From Qipengyuania proteolytica (GTDB lineage Bacteria > Pseudomonadota > Alphaproteobacteria > Sphingomonadales > Sphingomonadaceae): a DNA stretch of 64,000 nt. The position numbers were made by a program, and so were the translations under genes. The notes below the pieces were generated by a model. It searched no databases and was not told where the DNA came from. It saw only the letters and a list, made by a program, of their open reading frames with translations. The stretch lies in the NCBI RefSeq assembly GCF_019711565.1, contig NZ_JAIGNN010000002.1:434001-498000 (forward strand), written 5' to 3'. The first letter of the stretch is position 1. Each line of letters starts with the position of its first letter. Shown one piece after another: positions 8,647 through 17,941 of the stretch.

Positions 8647-10956
8647 ATGTCTGATCTGCCAACCACCCAAGATAATCCCGGAAACGGGCCGATTCCGCCC
8701 TATGCGGAGCGTCTCAACGCGCCCCAGCGAGAGGCCGTTCTGACGACCGAGGGGCCAGTGCTGATGCTGGCAGGCGCCGGTACGGGGAAGACGGCTGCAC
8801 TCACCGCAAGACTGGCACATCTCGTCGCGACACGCAGGGCGTGGCCGTCCGAAATTCTGTGTGTCACCTTCACCAACAAGGCCGCGCGCGAAATGCGCGA
8901 GCGCGTCGGGCGCCATATCGGCGATGCGGTCGAGGGCATGCCGTGGCTGGGCACCTTCCATTCGATCGGCGCACGGATGCTGCGCCGCCACGCCGAACTG
9001 GTCGGCCTGCAGAGCAATTACACGATCATCGACACCGACGACCAGTTGCGCCTGCTCAAGCAGCTGATCCAGGAGGACGGACTTGACGAGAAACGCTGGC
9101 CACCGCGCCAGCTCGCAGGGCTCATCGACCGCTGGAAGAACCGCGGCCTCAACCCGGGCGATCTCGATGCGGCGGAGAACGAGGCCTATGCCAACGGCCA
9201 GGGCGCGAAGTTCTACACGCTCTACCAGGAGCGGCTGAAGGCGCTCAACGCCTGCGATTTCGGCGATCTGCTGCTCCACATGCTCAACATCTTCCGCCAG
9301 CACCGCGATGTGCTGGAGCAATACCAGCGACGCTTCAAATACATCCTCGTCGACGAATACCAGGACACCAATCAGGTCCAGTACCTGTGGCTCCGCCTGC
9401 TGGCGCAGGACCGCAAGAACATCTGCGTCGTGGGGGACGACGACCAGTCGATCTATTCATGGCGCGGCGCAGAAGTGGCCAATATCCTGCGGTTCGAAAA
9501 GGATTTTCCCGGCGCGGCGGTGATCAAGCTGGAGCAGAACTATCGCTCCACCCCGCAGATTCTCGCGGCGGCATCGGGCCTGATCGATGCGAACAGCGAA
9601 CGGCTCGGCAAGACCCTGTGGACCGAGCTTCCGGCGGGCGAGAAGGTGCGCGTGGTCGGCGTATGGGACGGGCCTGAGGAAGCGCGCCGGGTGGGCGAGG
9701 ACATCGAGCGGCTGGAGGCGGAAGGTGCCTCTCTCGACGAGGTCGCGATCCTCGTGCGCGCCCAGTACCAGACCCGCGAGTTCGAGGACCGCTTCATCGC
9801 CATCGGCCTCAACTACCGCATCGTCGGTGGTTTCCGCTTCTACGAACGCGCGGAAATCCGCGATGCCCTCGCCTATCTGCGCGTGATCGAACAGCCGGCG
9901 GACGACCTCGCCTTCGAGCGCATCTACAACCAGCCCAAGCGGGGCCTCGGTGCCAAGACGCTCGAAGCGATGCGCCGCCATGCGCGGCGCATCCAGGCAC
10001 CGTTCGCCGCCGCCTCGCTCGATCTGGCCGACAGCGACGAACTCCCCGCCCGCGCCCGCAACACACTGGTCGGGCTGCTCGGCCAGTTCGTGCACTGGCG
10101 CGAACAGGCGGACAAGGTCACGCCTTCCGAGCTGCTGCGCATGGTCATCGCCGAAAGCGGCTACGAGGAGATGCTGCAGAAGGATCGCAGCGCGGAAAGC
10201 GCGGGGCGGCTGGAGAACCTGTCAGAACTCGCCCGCGCGATGGAGGAATACGAGACGCTGACCGATTTCCTCGAGCATGTCAGCCTCGTGATGGACAATG
10301 ACGCGCGCGACGATGGCGAGAAGCTGACCATCATGACCATGCACGCCGCCAAGGGGCTGGAATTCGATCATGTTTTCCTGCCCGGCTGGGAGGAAGGCGT
10401 GTTCCCCAGCCAGCGGGCAATCGACGAAGGCGGCCTAGCCAGCCTCGAGGAAGAGCGCCGCCTCGCCTATGTCGCGATTACCCGCGCCAAGCGGCGGTGC
10501 ACCATCTTCCACGCCGCAAACCGGCGGATCTACGGCCAGTGGACCAGTTCGATCCCAAGCCGCTTCATCGACGAGCTTCCCGAAGAGGCGATCGAGCGCG
10601 AAACCACCATGAGCGGCGGCGCGTCGCTGTGGCGCGCGAACTGGACGGAGACCGACGATCCCTTCGCCCATGTTTCGACCAGCCGCCCCGACCGATCGAC
10701 TGCGCGCGGTCCCGGCTGGCAGCGCGCGCTTGCGACTGGATACGATACCACTCCCAAGCGCCTCGCCGAACCGGGCCGCAGTGCCGCCAGCTTCGCCGCC
10801 AAGCCCCGCAGCGACATCGCCATCGGCGCGCGGGTGTTCCACGACAAGTTCGGGTACGGCGTCGTCACCGACCAGGAAGGCAACAAGCTGACCATCGAGT
10901 TCGAGAAGGCTGGCGAGAAGCGCGTGCTCGACAGTTTCGTTAAGCTCGCCGACTAG
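8647..10956 (+). CDS. uvrD: ATP-dependent DNA helicase UvrD/PcrA
   Basis: UvrD is a 3'-5' superfamily 1A helicase for nucleotide-excision and mismatch repair. The 769-residue protein has the Walker A loop AGAGTGKT (about 43-50), TFTNKAAREM (motif Ia region), the motif II block VDEYQDTN, GDDDQSIYSWRGA (motif III), QNYRST (IV), TMHAAKGLEFD (V) and VAITRAKRR (VI). The C-terminal 45 residues form the Tudor-like tail of UvrD/PcrA. No Shine-Dalgarno sequence precedes the ATG, and the SOS box is only 8 bp away, so the mRNA may be leaderless. No later start keeps the helicase N-terminus. Confidence 0.97.
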   Translation: MSDLPTTQDNPGNGPIPPYAERLNAPQREAVLTTEGPVLMLAGAGTGKTAALTARLAHLVATRRAWPSEILCVTFTNKAAREMRERVGRHIGDAVEGMPWLGTFHSIGARMLRRHAELVGLQSNYTIIDTDDQLRLLKQLIQEDGLDEKRWPPRQLAGLIDRWKNRGLNPGDLDAAENEAYANGQGAKFYTLYQERLKALNACDFGDLLLHMLNIFRQHRDVLEQYQRRFKYILVDEYQDTNQVQYLWLRLLAQDRKNICVVGDDDQSIYSWRGAEVANILRFEKDFPGAAVIKLEQNYRSTPQILAAASGLIDANSERLGKTLWTELPAGEKVRVVGVWDGPEEARRVGEDIERLEAEGASLDEVAILVRAQYQTREFEDRFIAIGLNYRIVGGFRFYERAEIRDALAYLRVIEQPADDLAFERIYNQPKRGLGAKTLEAMRRHARRIQAPFAAASLDLADSDELPARARNTLVGLLGQFVHWREQADKVTPSELLRMVIAESGYEEMLQKDRSAESAGRLENLSELARAMEEYETLTDFLEHVSLVMDNDARDDGEKLTIMTMHAAKGLEFDHVFLPGWEEGVFPSQRAIDEGGLASLEEERRLAYVAITRAKRRCTIFHAANRRIYGQWTSSIPSRFIDELPEEAIERETTMSGGASLWRANWTETDDPFAHVSTSRPDRSTARGPGWQRALATGYDTTPKRLAEPGRSAASFAAKPRSDIAIGARVFHDKFGYGVVTDQEGNKLTIEFEKAGEKRVLDSFVKLAD

Positions 10957-11007
10957 CTTGCAAGCCGCCACCGGCCAGTGCATCCCTTGCGGAACAGGGA
11001 GACTGCC

Positions 11008-12540
11008 ATGACCGGAATGCCCGACCTCGCTATCGACCGCCGCACGCTGTTGCGCTCTTCCATGCTGCTGGGCGCCGGGGCCGCGCTCTTCCCGCAGGCT
11101 GTTTTCGCCCGCAAGGACGCGCGCGCCGCCATCCGCTCCGCTGCCGCAGCGAACAAGGCTGCCGACATCAAGCGCATCCAGGACTGGATCGCCCTACCCA
11201 CCATCGCGGCGGAAAACCGCAATGTGCCCGAAGGCGCGGCCTATATGGAAGAACTCGCGCGGTCGGCAGGTTTCACCGGCGTGCGGCAGGTGCCGACCGA
11301 CGGCATACCCGGCGTCGTCGGCTTCATGGACAATGGCGCGCCGCGCACGCTCGGCATCTACTTCATGTACGACGTGAAGCAGTACGACCCCGCAGAATGG
11401 TCGTCCCCGCCGCTCGAGGCGCTGATCGTCGACAAACCCGACTGGGGCAAGGCGATCATGGGCCGCGGCGCGGTCAACCAGAAGGGTCCGGAAGCGACCT
11501 TCCTGGCCGCGCTCCACGCCATGCGAGACGCGGGCGTTACCCCGCCCGTCAACATCGCGCTGATTTGCGAAGGCGAGGAGGAAATCGGCAGCCCCAACTT
11601 CCGCCAGATCGCCGAAACGCCCGACGTGCTCGCTGCCCTGCGGAAATGCGAAGGCATCTTCATTCCCGCCAGCTGGCAGGGCCCCAATGGCGCGGTGAAC
11701 GTCAATCTCGGCTCGAAGGGCATCGTCGAACTCGAACTAGTCGCGAGCGGCGAAAAATGGGGACGCGGGCCCACGGGGGACATCCATTCGAGCCAGAAGG
11801 CGGCGGTCGATTCGCCCGTCTGGCGGCTCGTCCACGCGCTCAATACGCTGGTCACGCCGGACGGCAATACTGTCGCGATCGACGGCTGGTTCGAAAACGT
11901 ACGCCCGCTGACCGAGCGCGAGAAGGAGCTGATCCGCAAGGCGGCTGACGCCGGCGATGAAGCGCGCACCAAGGCCAGCCTCGGCATCACCCACTGGATC
12001 GACGACCTGTCCTTCGAAGACGCCTTGATCCGCCTGGCCGAACAGCCGACGGTCAATATCGAAGGCCTCGTCGCGGGCTATACCGGACCGGGCGGCAAGA
12101 CCGTGCTGCCGGGCAGCGGGGTCGCCAAGATCGACCTGCGGCTCGTTCCGAACCAGACCCGCGAGGAAGCTGTGCGCAAATTGCGCGCGCACCTCGATGC
12201 GCAGGGTTTCCCGGATGTCGAGGTCAATGTCTCGGGCGGCTACGACCCCACCGAAACCGACGAGAACAGCCGCCTGATACAGGCCCAGCTCGCCACCTAT
12301 CGCGCGATGGGTGTCGAGGCGACGCTCAATCCGCGACTCGCCGGCTCCTGGCCGGGCGCGACCTTCACCGCGCCGCCCGTCTCGATCCCTGCGGGCCACT
12401 TCGGGCTCGGCCACGGCTCGGGCGCGCATGCGCCGGACGAATATTACGTGGTGGAATCGACTAATCCAAAAGTCGCGGGGATAACCGAGGCGACAATGGG
12501 TTACGTCGAGATGCTCTACCAGCTGGCGGCTATCAGGTAA
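11008..12540 (+). CDS. Tat-exported M20-family hydrolase with altered metal ligands
   Basis: The 510-residue protein starts with a Tat signal (Arg-Arg at 11-12, hydrophobic core to about 34) and has the fold signature of M20 dipeptidases. The ATG at 11008 is chosen for its GGGAG ribosome site and the Tat motif. Compared with the canonical motifs, the metal-binding His of HxD is Met120 (FMYD). The bridging Asp of GRGAxDxKG is Asn157, and the distal Asp appears to be Ala221 (IPASW). Asp122, Glu191, Glu192, His260 and the C-terminal GAHAPDE histidine are kept. The family normally uses two zinc ions to cut peptides or acylamino acids. This member may use one metal or be a non-catalytic relative. 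It overlaps the convergent gene by 8 bp. Confidence 0.85.
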   Translation: MTGMPDLAIDRRTLLRSSMLLGAGAALFPQAVFARKDARAAIRSAAAANKAADIKRIQDWIALPTIAAENRNVPEGAAYMEELARSAGFTGVRQVPTDGIPGVVGFMDNGAPRTLGIYFMYDVKQYDPAEWSSPPLEALIVDKPDWGKAIMGRGAVNQKGPEATFLAALHAMRDAGVTPPVNIALICEGEEEIGSPNFRQIAETPDVLAALRKCEGIFIPASWQGPNGAVNVNLGSKGIVELELVASGEKWGRGPTGDIHSSQKAAVDSPVWRLVHALNTLVTPDGNTVAIDGWFENVRPLTEREKELIRKAADAGDEARTKASLGITHWIDDLSFEDALIRLAEQPTVNIEGLVAGYTGPGGKTVLPGSGVAKIDLRLVPNQTREEAVRKLRAHLDAQGFPDVEVNVSGGYDPTETDENSRLIQAQLATYRAMGVEATLNPRLAGSWPGATFTAPPVSIPAGHFGLGHGSGAHAPDEYYVVESTNPKVAGITEATMGYVEMLYQLAAIR

Positions 12541-13366
12541 GTTCGGCGGTCGATCCCGGCTCGCGCGCTGCCTCGCGGTAGCGGGCTTCCCACGGGCGCA
12601 TGAGTTCGCCCCAAATCCCGCGCGTCCCTTCCTCGATCCCGGTCTCGCAGTTGAGGTAGGGCTTGGGATTGCACCACGTGCCGAACAGCTTGTCCCACAG
12701 GGTCACGGTATTCCCGTAATTCGTGCCCATCAACTCCTCGTCGCGGATATGGTGGAGCCGATGCGCGGCGGGCGACATCAGCACTTCGCCGAACGCGCCC
12801 AGCGTCCACGGCACGTCGGCATGGATAAAGTGTCCCCACCAGCTGCGGATCAGGATGGCGCCGAGGATCGCCCAAGCCGGCAGGCCAAGCGCAACGACCA
12901 GCGACGTATCGAACAGCGCGGAGATCACCTTCGCGACCGGATGCTTGCGCTGGACCGAGAGCCAGTGGATCGCGGTGTCAGCGTGATGGGTCGCATGATA
13001 GCGCCATAACTCGCGTGTGTGTTCGAGCCGGTGGCGCCAATAGGCGACGAGATCGATCAGCAGGATGCCGACCAGCAAGGTCAGCAGTTCGGGCACGCTG
13101 TCCCAAAACCCGCCGAGATAACCCGATCCGTCGAGAAACGTCGCCAGCGCCAGCGTGGGAACGGCGAAGAGCGGGCCGATGATCAGCGAATTGACCGCAG
13201 CAAGGCCCAGATTGGTGCCGGCTTCCCTGCGGCATGCCATGACCGACGCGACGATCTTCTGGCGCTTCATCACCAGCGCCAGCACGGCAAATGCGGCGAA
13301 ATAGATCGCCAGTTCGCGCAGGAATGCGATCACGGGTGCGGGCAGCATGTCCATGCCGCCCCTCAT
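12533..13366 (-). CDS. Sterol desaturase/fatty acid hydroxylase family membrane protein
   Basis: The 277-residue protein has about four membrane segments and the eight-histidine di-iron signature of the fatty-acid hydroxylase superfamily. The signature runs HRLEH (112-116), HATHH (124-128) and a later HRLHH in the C-terminal half. Such enzymes hydroxylate or desaturate lipids or carotenoids in the inner membrane using O2. The substrate cannot be deduced. Two further in-frame ATGs (residues 5 and 7) are alternative starts. The gene is convergent with the M20 gene, and their 3' ends overlap. Confidence 0.88.
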   Translation of the reverse strand: MRGGMDMLPAPVIAFLRELAIYFAAFAVLALVMKRQKIVASVMACRREAGTNLGLAAVNSLIIGPLFAVPTLALATFLDGSGYLGGFWDSVPELLTLLVGILLIDLVAYWRHRLEHTRELWRYHATHHADTAIHWLSVQRKHPVAKVISALFDTSLVVALGLPAWAILGAILIRSWWGHFIHADVPWTLGAFGEVLMSPAAHRLHHIRDEELMGTNYGNTVTLWDKLFGTWCNPKPYLNCETGIEEGTRGIWGELMRPWEARYREAAREPGSTAELT

Positions 13367-13403
13367 GCCCGATCAGGGTAAACCTACCGTAAAGAGTGCA
13401 GCC

Positions 13404-14786
13404 TCAAAGCGCCGAAACGTCGAGAAAACCCGGCACCGGACCATTCCAGTCGCCAGCCTCCTGGGGCTGCGCGGCGTGGCTCTCTGCCGGGACCTTCTTT
13501 TCCGGCTTCTTCGCGCGGGGCTTTTTCGGCGCCTCGTCCTTGACCTTGCGCTCGTCCTTGGCCTTGCCCTCCGACTTGGACTTGCGCTCGGGCTTGGCCT
13601 TCTTCGGCTCGGGTGCGCGCTCATCGGCCGTCTCGGCTTCCGGTTCGGGCACCTTCAGTTCGACGCGGACGTCGTTCTTGCCGAAGACGGGGATTTCCGC
13701 CCCGGTCAGCTTCTCGACATTCTCGATCGCCTCGCCGTCTTCTTCGGCGACGAAAGTGAAAGCGCGGCCCTTGGCACCCGCGCGGCCCGTGCGCCCGATG
13801 CGGTGCACATAGTCGTCCGGGTGCCACGGCGTGTCGAAGTTGAACACATGGCTCACGCCCTTGATGTCGAGCCCGCGCGCAGCGACGTCGGAGGCGACGA
13901 GGATGTTCACCTCGCCCTTCTTGAAGCGGTCGAGTTCCTTCAGGCGGCTCGACTGGTCCATGTCGCCATGAATCTCGCTGGAGGCGAAGCCGTGGCTTTG
14001 CAGGCTCTTGTTGAGCTCGCGCACGGTGGTCTTGCGATTGGCGAAGATGATCGCGGTCTCGACGAGGTCGTTGCGCAGCAGCCAGCGCAGCGTGTCACGC
14101 TTCTGGCGGCTCTTCACCGGCACCTTGAAGGCGGTGATGTCCTTGTTCGTCGTCGCCGCGCGGCTCACTTCGATTCTCTTGGGATTGCTGAGGAATTTCT
14201 TCGCCAGCTTCTCGATCGGCGGGGGCATGGTGGCCGAGAACAGCATGGTCTGGCGCGTCTCGGGCAGCTTGTCGCAGATGAATTCGATGTCGGGGATGAA
14301 GCCCATGTCGAGCATGCGATCGGCCTCGTCGATGACGAGCAGCTCGCAACCGTTGAGCAGGATCTTCCCGCGTTCAAACAGATCCATCAGGCGACCCGGG
14401 GTCGCGATCAGGACGTCGACGCCTTCGTTGAGCGCCTTGACCTGGTCGCCCATCTGCACGCCGCCGATCAGCAGCGCCATCTTGAGATCGTGATACTTGC
14501 CGTATTTCTCGAAATTCTCGGCGACCTGTGCCGCGAGCTCGCGGGTCGGCTCGAGGATCAGCGAGCGCGGCATCAGCGCGCGGCGCCGGCCGGCTGCCAT
14601 GATGTCGATCATCGGCAGGACGAAGCTGGCCGTCTTGCCCGTGCCGGTCTGCGCGATGCCGATGATGTCCTTCATCATCAGCACGGGCGGAATGGCCTCG
14701 CGCTGGATGTCGGTCGGCGTCGTGTAGCCGGCCTCGTCAACCGCCTTGAGCAAGTCTGGTGAAAGGCCGAGATCGGCGAAGGTCAT
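13404..14786 (-). CDS. DEAD-box RNA helicase, RhlE-like
   Basis: This 460-residue cytoplasmic protein carries the full DEAD-box set: the Q motif near residues 5-30, AQTGTGKT (Walker A), PTRELAAQ, TPGR, VIDEADRMLDMGF, FSAT, and HRIGRTGRAG in the second RecA-like lobe. From about residue 375 it continues as a Lys/Glu/Pro-rich, probably disordered tail. RhlE and DeaD relatives use such tails to bind RNA. Roles in ribosome assembly or mRNA decay at low temperature are typical of the family. The exact orthologue (RhlE, DbpA or other) is not decided by the sequence. Confidence 0.92.
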   Translation of the reverse strand: MTFADLGLSPDLLKAVDEAGYTTPTDIQREAIPPVLMMKDIIGIAQTGTGKTASFVLPMIDIMAAGRRRALMPRSLILEPTRELAAQVAENFEKYGKYHDLKMALLIGGVQMGDQVKALNEGVDVLIATPGRLMDLFERGKILLNGCELLVIDEADRMLDMGFIPDIEFICDKLPETRQTMLFSATMPPPIEKLAKKFLSNPKRIEVSRAATTNKDITAFKVPVKSRQKRDTLRWLLRNDLVETAIIFANRKTTVRELNKSLQSHGFASSEIHGDMDQSSRLKELDRFKKGEVNILVASDVAARGLDIKGVSHVFNFDTPWHPDDYVHRIGRTGRAGAKGRAFTFVAEEDGEAIENVEKLTGAEIPVFGKNDVRVELKVPEPEAETADERAPEPKKAKPERKSKSEGKAKDERKVKDEAPKKPRAKKPEKKVPAESHAAQPQEAGDWNGPVPGFLDVSAL

Positions 14787-14912
14787 GCGCGTCGAAATTT
14801 CCCTGGGTAAGCTGCCGACAACAAGCCGCGCGTCCGCGACATCGACTGGCCGCGCCCTTTGCCCGTTCGGGCTCGAAAGTCAAGGTTTGCTGCCCTGCGC
14901 GGGAAGGTTGGG

Positions 14913-15482
14913 TCAGTCGCGTGGCCGAACGGCAACGAGCTGGTTCATCCCCGAAATCCGGCATTTCGCACCGGCGCGCGACATCAGGCGGTCGCGATCG
15001 ACGCAAAGCTGGCCGTCCTCGCTGCGCTCCATGTAAAAGCCGAGGTAGAAATCGCGCGGGCTGCAGGCCTTTTCGAGCCGGGCCGAGATCATGCTGCGAT
15101 CGCGCATGTAGATGATGAGACGGCTGCCGCTATCCGACACGCCAACGATCCCGCTTGCCGGCAGGCAGCGCCCCATCGGGCGCTCGACCAGGCGAGCGGG
15201 CACCGCCCGCTGCGGGAGGTCGGCGAGCAGGCTGTCACGCGCCCGGCTCGGCTGTGGGCTTACGCGCAGGATGACGCGACTCTCGATGCGAACCTGGTTG
15301 GCCACCGGTACTTCGCCCGGATCTACCAGGGCGTTCCATTCGGGCAGGCGGTCCGACAGCGCGGATTGAGAGACAGCCGGCGCTTCGCCGCGGCCCTGAT
15401 GAACGGTCTCACCCTCCACCGGTGCGCCCGAGGGCGTCACCAGCGGCAACAGCAAGGACATCATGGCGGCAACAAACGGCAT
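14913..15482 (-). CDS. Secreted cysteine-containing protein of unknown function
   Basis: I do not recognise a named family, though the C-terminal block (FYLGFYMERSEDGQLC) feels conserved among sphingomonads. The ATG at 15482 is chosen because it begins a short hydrophobic signal-like segment (residues 1-15). The longer upstream frame is Arg/His-rich and lacks coding character. The product is 189 residues, with four cysteines in the C-terminal half (GRCLP, KACSP, QLCVD, AKCRI) that could form two disulfides in the periplasm. It is divergent from the flavoprotein gene. Confidence 0.7.
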   Translation of the reverse strand: MPFVAAMMSLLLPLVTPSGAPVEGETVHQGRGEAPAVSQSALSDRLPEWNALVDPGEVPVANQVRIESRVILRVSPQPSRARDSLLADLPQRAVPARLVERPMGRCLPASGIVGVSDSGSRLIIYMRDRSMISARLEKACSPRDFYLGFYMERSEDGQLCVDRDRLMSRAGAKCRISGMNQLVAVRPRD

Positions 15483-15637
15483 GGGCGCGGTCGAACTGCT
15501 CCTGTGGTGCCGGCGAACTCGCCGACGCTGCGTCGGATGCCCCCTTGCGCCCGGACGGTTGAATATCGGCTTAATTGATCGCGCCCATATCGCAAGACGG
15601 TGGCAATCGCTCGCCAACCTGTGGCAAGGCTGCCGCA

Positions 15638-17086
15638 ATGTCCGAGACACAGCCTTTCATCGACGCGGCCCTCGCCCTGCTCGGCCCACGCGGCTTCACC
15701 ACCGATCCCGAGCTTGTCGGCCCGTGGCTCACCGACTGGCGCGGGCGCTACACGGGCAAGGCAATCGGCCTCGCCTCGCCCGCCTCCACAGCGGAGGTGT
15801 CAGCTCTGGTCAAACTGTGCGGTGAGCACGGCATTCCCGCCGTACCGCAGGGCGGGAACAGCGGAATGTCGGGCGGTGCCACCCCGGATTCGAGCGGAAA
15901 TGCCGTGGTGCTGTCGCTGCGCCGGATGGACCGGATCCGCGAACTCGACGCCCAGGCGCGGCAGGTCACTTGCGATGCCGGCGTGATCCTCCAGACGCTG
16001 CACGAGGCAGCCGAAGAGCAGCGCCTGCGCTTCCCACTCACGCTCGGCGGCAAGGGTTCGGCAACGATCGGCGGCCTCATTTCTACCAATGCGGGCGGCA
16101 CGCAGGTACTGCGCCACGGGACGATGCGCGCGCAAGTGCTAGGCCTCGAGGCCGTATTGGCCGATGGGTCGATCTTCGACGCGCTGACGCCGCTCAAGAA
16201 GGACAATCGCGGCTTCGACCTGAAGCAGATGCTCATCGGCTCGGAAGGAACCCTCGGGATCGTGACCGCGGCGACGCTGCGCCTGCTGCCCGAGACCGGG
16301 GGCCGCGTGGTGGCTTGGGCCGGCCTGCCCTCGATCGCTGCCGCTCGCCGGCTTCTGCTGCATTGCGAGACACTTGCCGGCGACAGCCTCGAAGGGTTCG
16401 AGGTGTTGCCGGCGCACTGTCTCGCCTCGGTGCTGGCCCACATGCCGGATGCGCGGGCGCCCCTGGCGGGCCATCATGCATGGCACGCGCTGATCGAACT
16501 GGTCGCTCCGCAGGGCGGCGAGGAGGCGACGCGCGATCGCGCCGAAGCCATGCTCGCGCAGGCCATGGAGCAGGACCTTCTCGAAGACGCCGTCATGGCC
16601 GCAAACGAGGCACAGGCGGAGGCCTTCTGGCTGATCCGCGATTCGATCGCCCCGGCAGAGCGCGCTATCGGGCCCGCGATGCAGCATGACATCTCGGTGC
16701 CAGTCGCAAAGATGGCCGATTTCGTCGAACAGGCCGCGCCGGAGGTCGAACGCCATTTCCCGGGCACGACGGCGGTCGGCTTCGGCCATCTGGGTGACGG
16801 CAACATCCATTTTCACGTCCTGGCGCCCGCAGGATCGGTACGCGGCGAATGGGAGGCAAGCGACGGCAAGCGGATCAGCGGTTTCGTCCATGATCTCGTC
16901 ACACGGTTCGGCGGGTCGATCAGTGCCGAACACGGGATCGGCCAGATGAAGCGCGACGAACTGGGCCGTCTCGGCGATCCGGTCGTGCTGGCGCTCATGC
17001 GCAGCGTGAAGCAGGCGCTCGATCCCCGTGGATTGCTCAATCCGGGCAAGCTCGTCCCGCTTGCGAAAGATGCCGCAACGCCCTAA
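15638..17086 (+). CDS. FAD-binding oxidoreductase, GlcD/D-2-hydroxyglutarate dehydrogenase type
   Basis: The 482-residue flavoprotein has the VAO-type FAD domain with the PQGGNSGMSGG loop at about 70-80 and the GGLISTNAGG segment. Its C-terminal oxidase domain contains GHLGDGNIHFHV and SAEHGIGQMKRDEL, which hold the metal and substrate-binding residues of the D-2-hydroxyacid dehydrogenase group. Likely substrates are D-2-hydroxyglutarate, D-lactate or glycolate, and the sequence alone does not choose. The ATG at 15638 gives the expected N-terminus; a longer frame from 15575 adds 21 residues without family character. An AAGG ribosome site lies just upstream. Confidence 0.9.
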   Translation: MSETQPFIDAALALLGPRGFTTDPELVGPWLTDWRGRYTGKAIGLASPASTAEVSALVKLCGEHGIPAVPQGGNSGMSGGATPDSSGNAVVLSLRRMDRIRELDAQARQVTCDAGVILQTLHEAAEEQRLRFPLTLGGKGSATIGGLISTNAGGTQVLRHGTMRAQVLGLEAVLADGSIFDALTPLKKDNRGFDLKQMLIGSEGTLGIVTAATLRLLPETGGRVVAWAGLPSIAAARRLLLHCETLAGDSLEGFEVLPAHCLASVLAHMPDARAPLAGHHAWHALIELVAPQGGEEATRDRAEAMLAQAMEQDLLEDAVMAANEAQAEAFWLIRDSIAPAERAIGPAMQHDISVPVAKMADFVEQAAPEVERHFPGTTAVGFGHLGDGNIHFHVLAPAGSVRGEWEASDGKRISGFVHDLVTRFGGSISAEHGIGQMKRDELGRLGDPVVLALMRSVKQALDPRGLLNPGKLVPLAKDAATP

Positions 17087-17152
17087 AGCGCCCACCTTCC
17101 CGCGCGCGCCCGACGGCGTGCTCGCCCAATCCAATGTTTCCGGAGAGTTTCC

Positions 17153-17941
17153 ATGGCCAGCGCGCCGCAGCCGAACCTGCCCCTTTTCTACAACGACCTG
17201 ATGCCGCTCAACAGCAACGATCACGCGAATTTCAAGACGCGTGCGATCGAACTGGCCCCGTGGCTTGCCAAGCAGCACGCAGTTCCGCTCACGGTCGATG
17301 AATTCATCCAGGCGCAGCGCCAGCTGCCGATCGTCTTCTCGTCCGGCGAAAACTCGCTCCCGCTGGCGCTGTTCGGACTGAACGAGGGCGTGAACACCTA
17401 TGTCGATGAAACCGGCAAGGTCATCGAACAGGTTTACCTGCCGGCCTACATCCGCCGCTACCCGTTCATGCTCGCCCGCCTGCGCCCGGATGCGGAAGAG
17501 CTCTCGCTCTGCTTCGATCCCACCGCGGAATCGGTCGGCGAGTTCGAAGACGGCGAACCCTTCTTCGATGGCAAGGAGCCGGCACAGGCGACCAAGACCA
17601 TCCTCGAATTCTGCGAAAGCTTCGAACAGGCTGGCCAGCGCACCCAGGCCTTCATGAACGAACTCAAGGAACACGGCCTGCTGATGGACGGCGAAGTCGC
17701 CATCCAGCGCCCCGGCGAAGACAAGCCGTTCGTCTATCGCGGTTTCCAGATGATCGATGCCGAAAAGCTGCGCGGACTGCGCGGCGACCAGCTGCGCAAG
17801 TGGAACGAGAGCGGTCTGCTCCAGCTCATCTACGCACATCTCTTCTCGCTTGAGCAGATGCGCGTCATTTTCGCGCGTCAGACGAGCCAGGGCACGGCTC
17901 CCCAGCCGCAGGCCCAGTTGAACGGTGTCCCGACTGCCTAA
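17153..17941 (+). CDS. SapC family protein
   Basis: The 262-residue protein matches the SapC family in length and in its core (VPLTVDEFIQAQRQLPIVF and YIRRYPFMLA segments). SapC is named after an S-layer-linked protein of Campylobacter, but its biochemical role is not established. No signal peptide or membrane segment is visible, so it may be cytoplasmic or leave by a non-Sec route. A CGGAGAG ribosome site lies 6 bp before the ATG. The 3' end overlaps the following protease gene by 17 bp, so the two are probably co-expressed. Confidence 0.85.
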   Translation: MASAPQPNLPLFYNDLMPLNSNDHANFKTRAIELAPWLAKQHAVPLTVDEFIQAQRQLPIVFSSGENSLPLALFGLNEGVNTYVDETGKVIEQVYLPAYIRRYPFMLARLRPDAEELSLCFDPTAESVGEFEDGEPFFDGKEPAQATKTILEFCESFEQAGQRTQAFMNELKEHGLLMDGEVAIQRPGEDKPFVYRGFQMIDAEKLRGLRGDQLRKWNESGLLQLIYAHLFSLEQMRVIFARQTSQGTAPQPQAQLNGVPTA

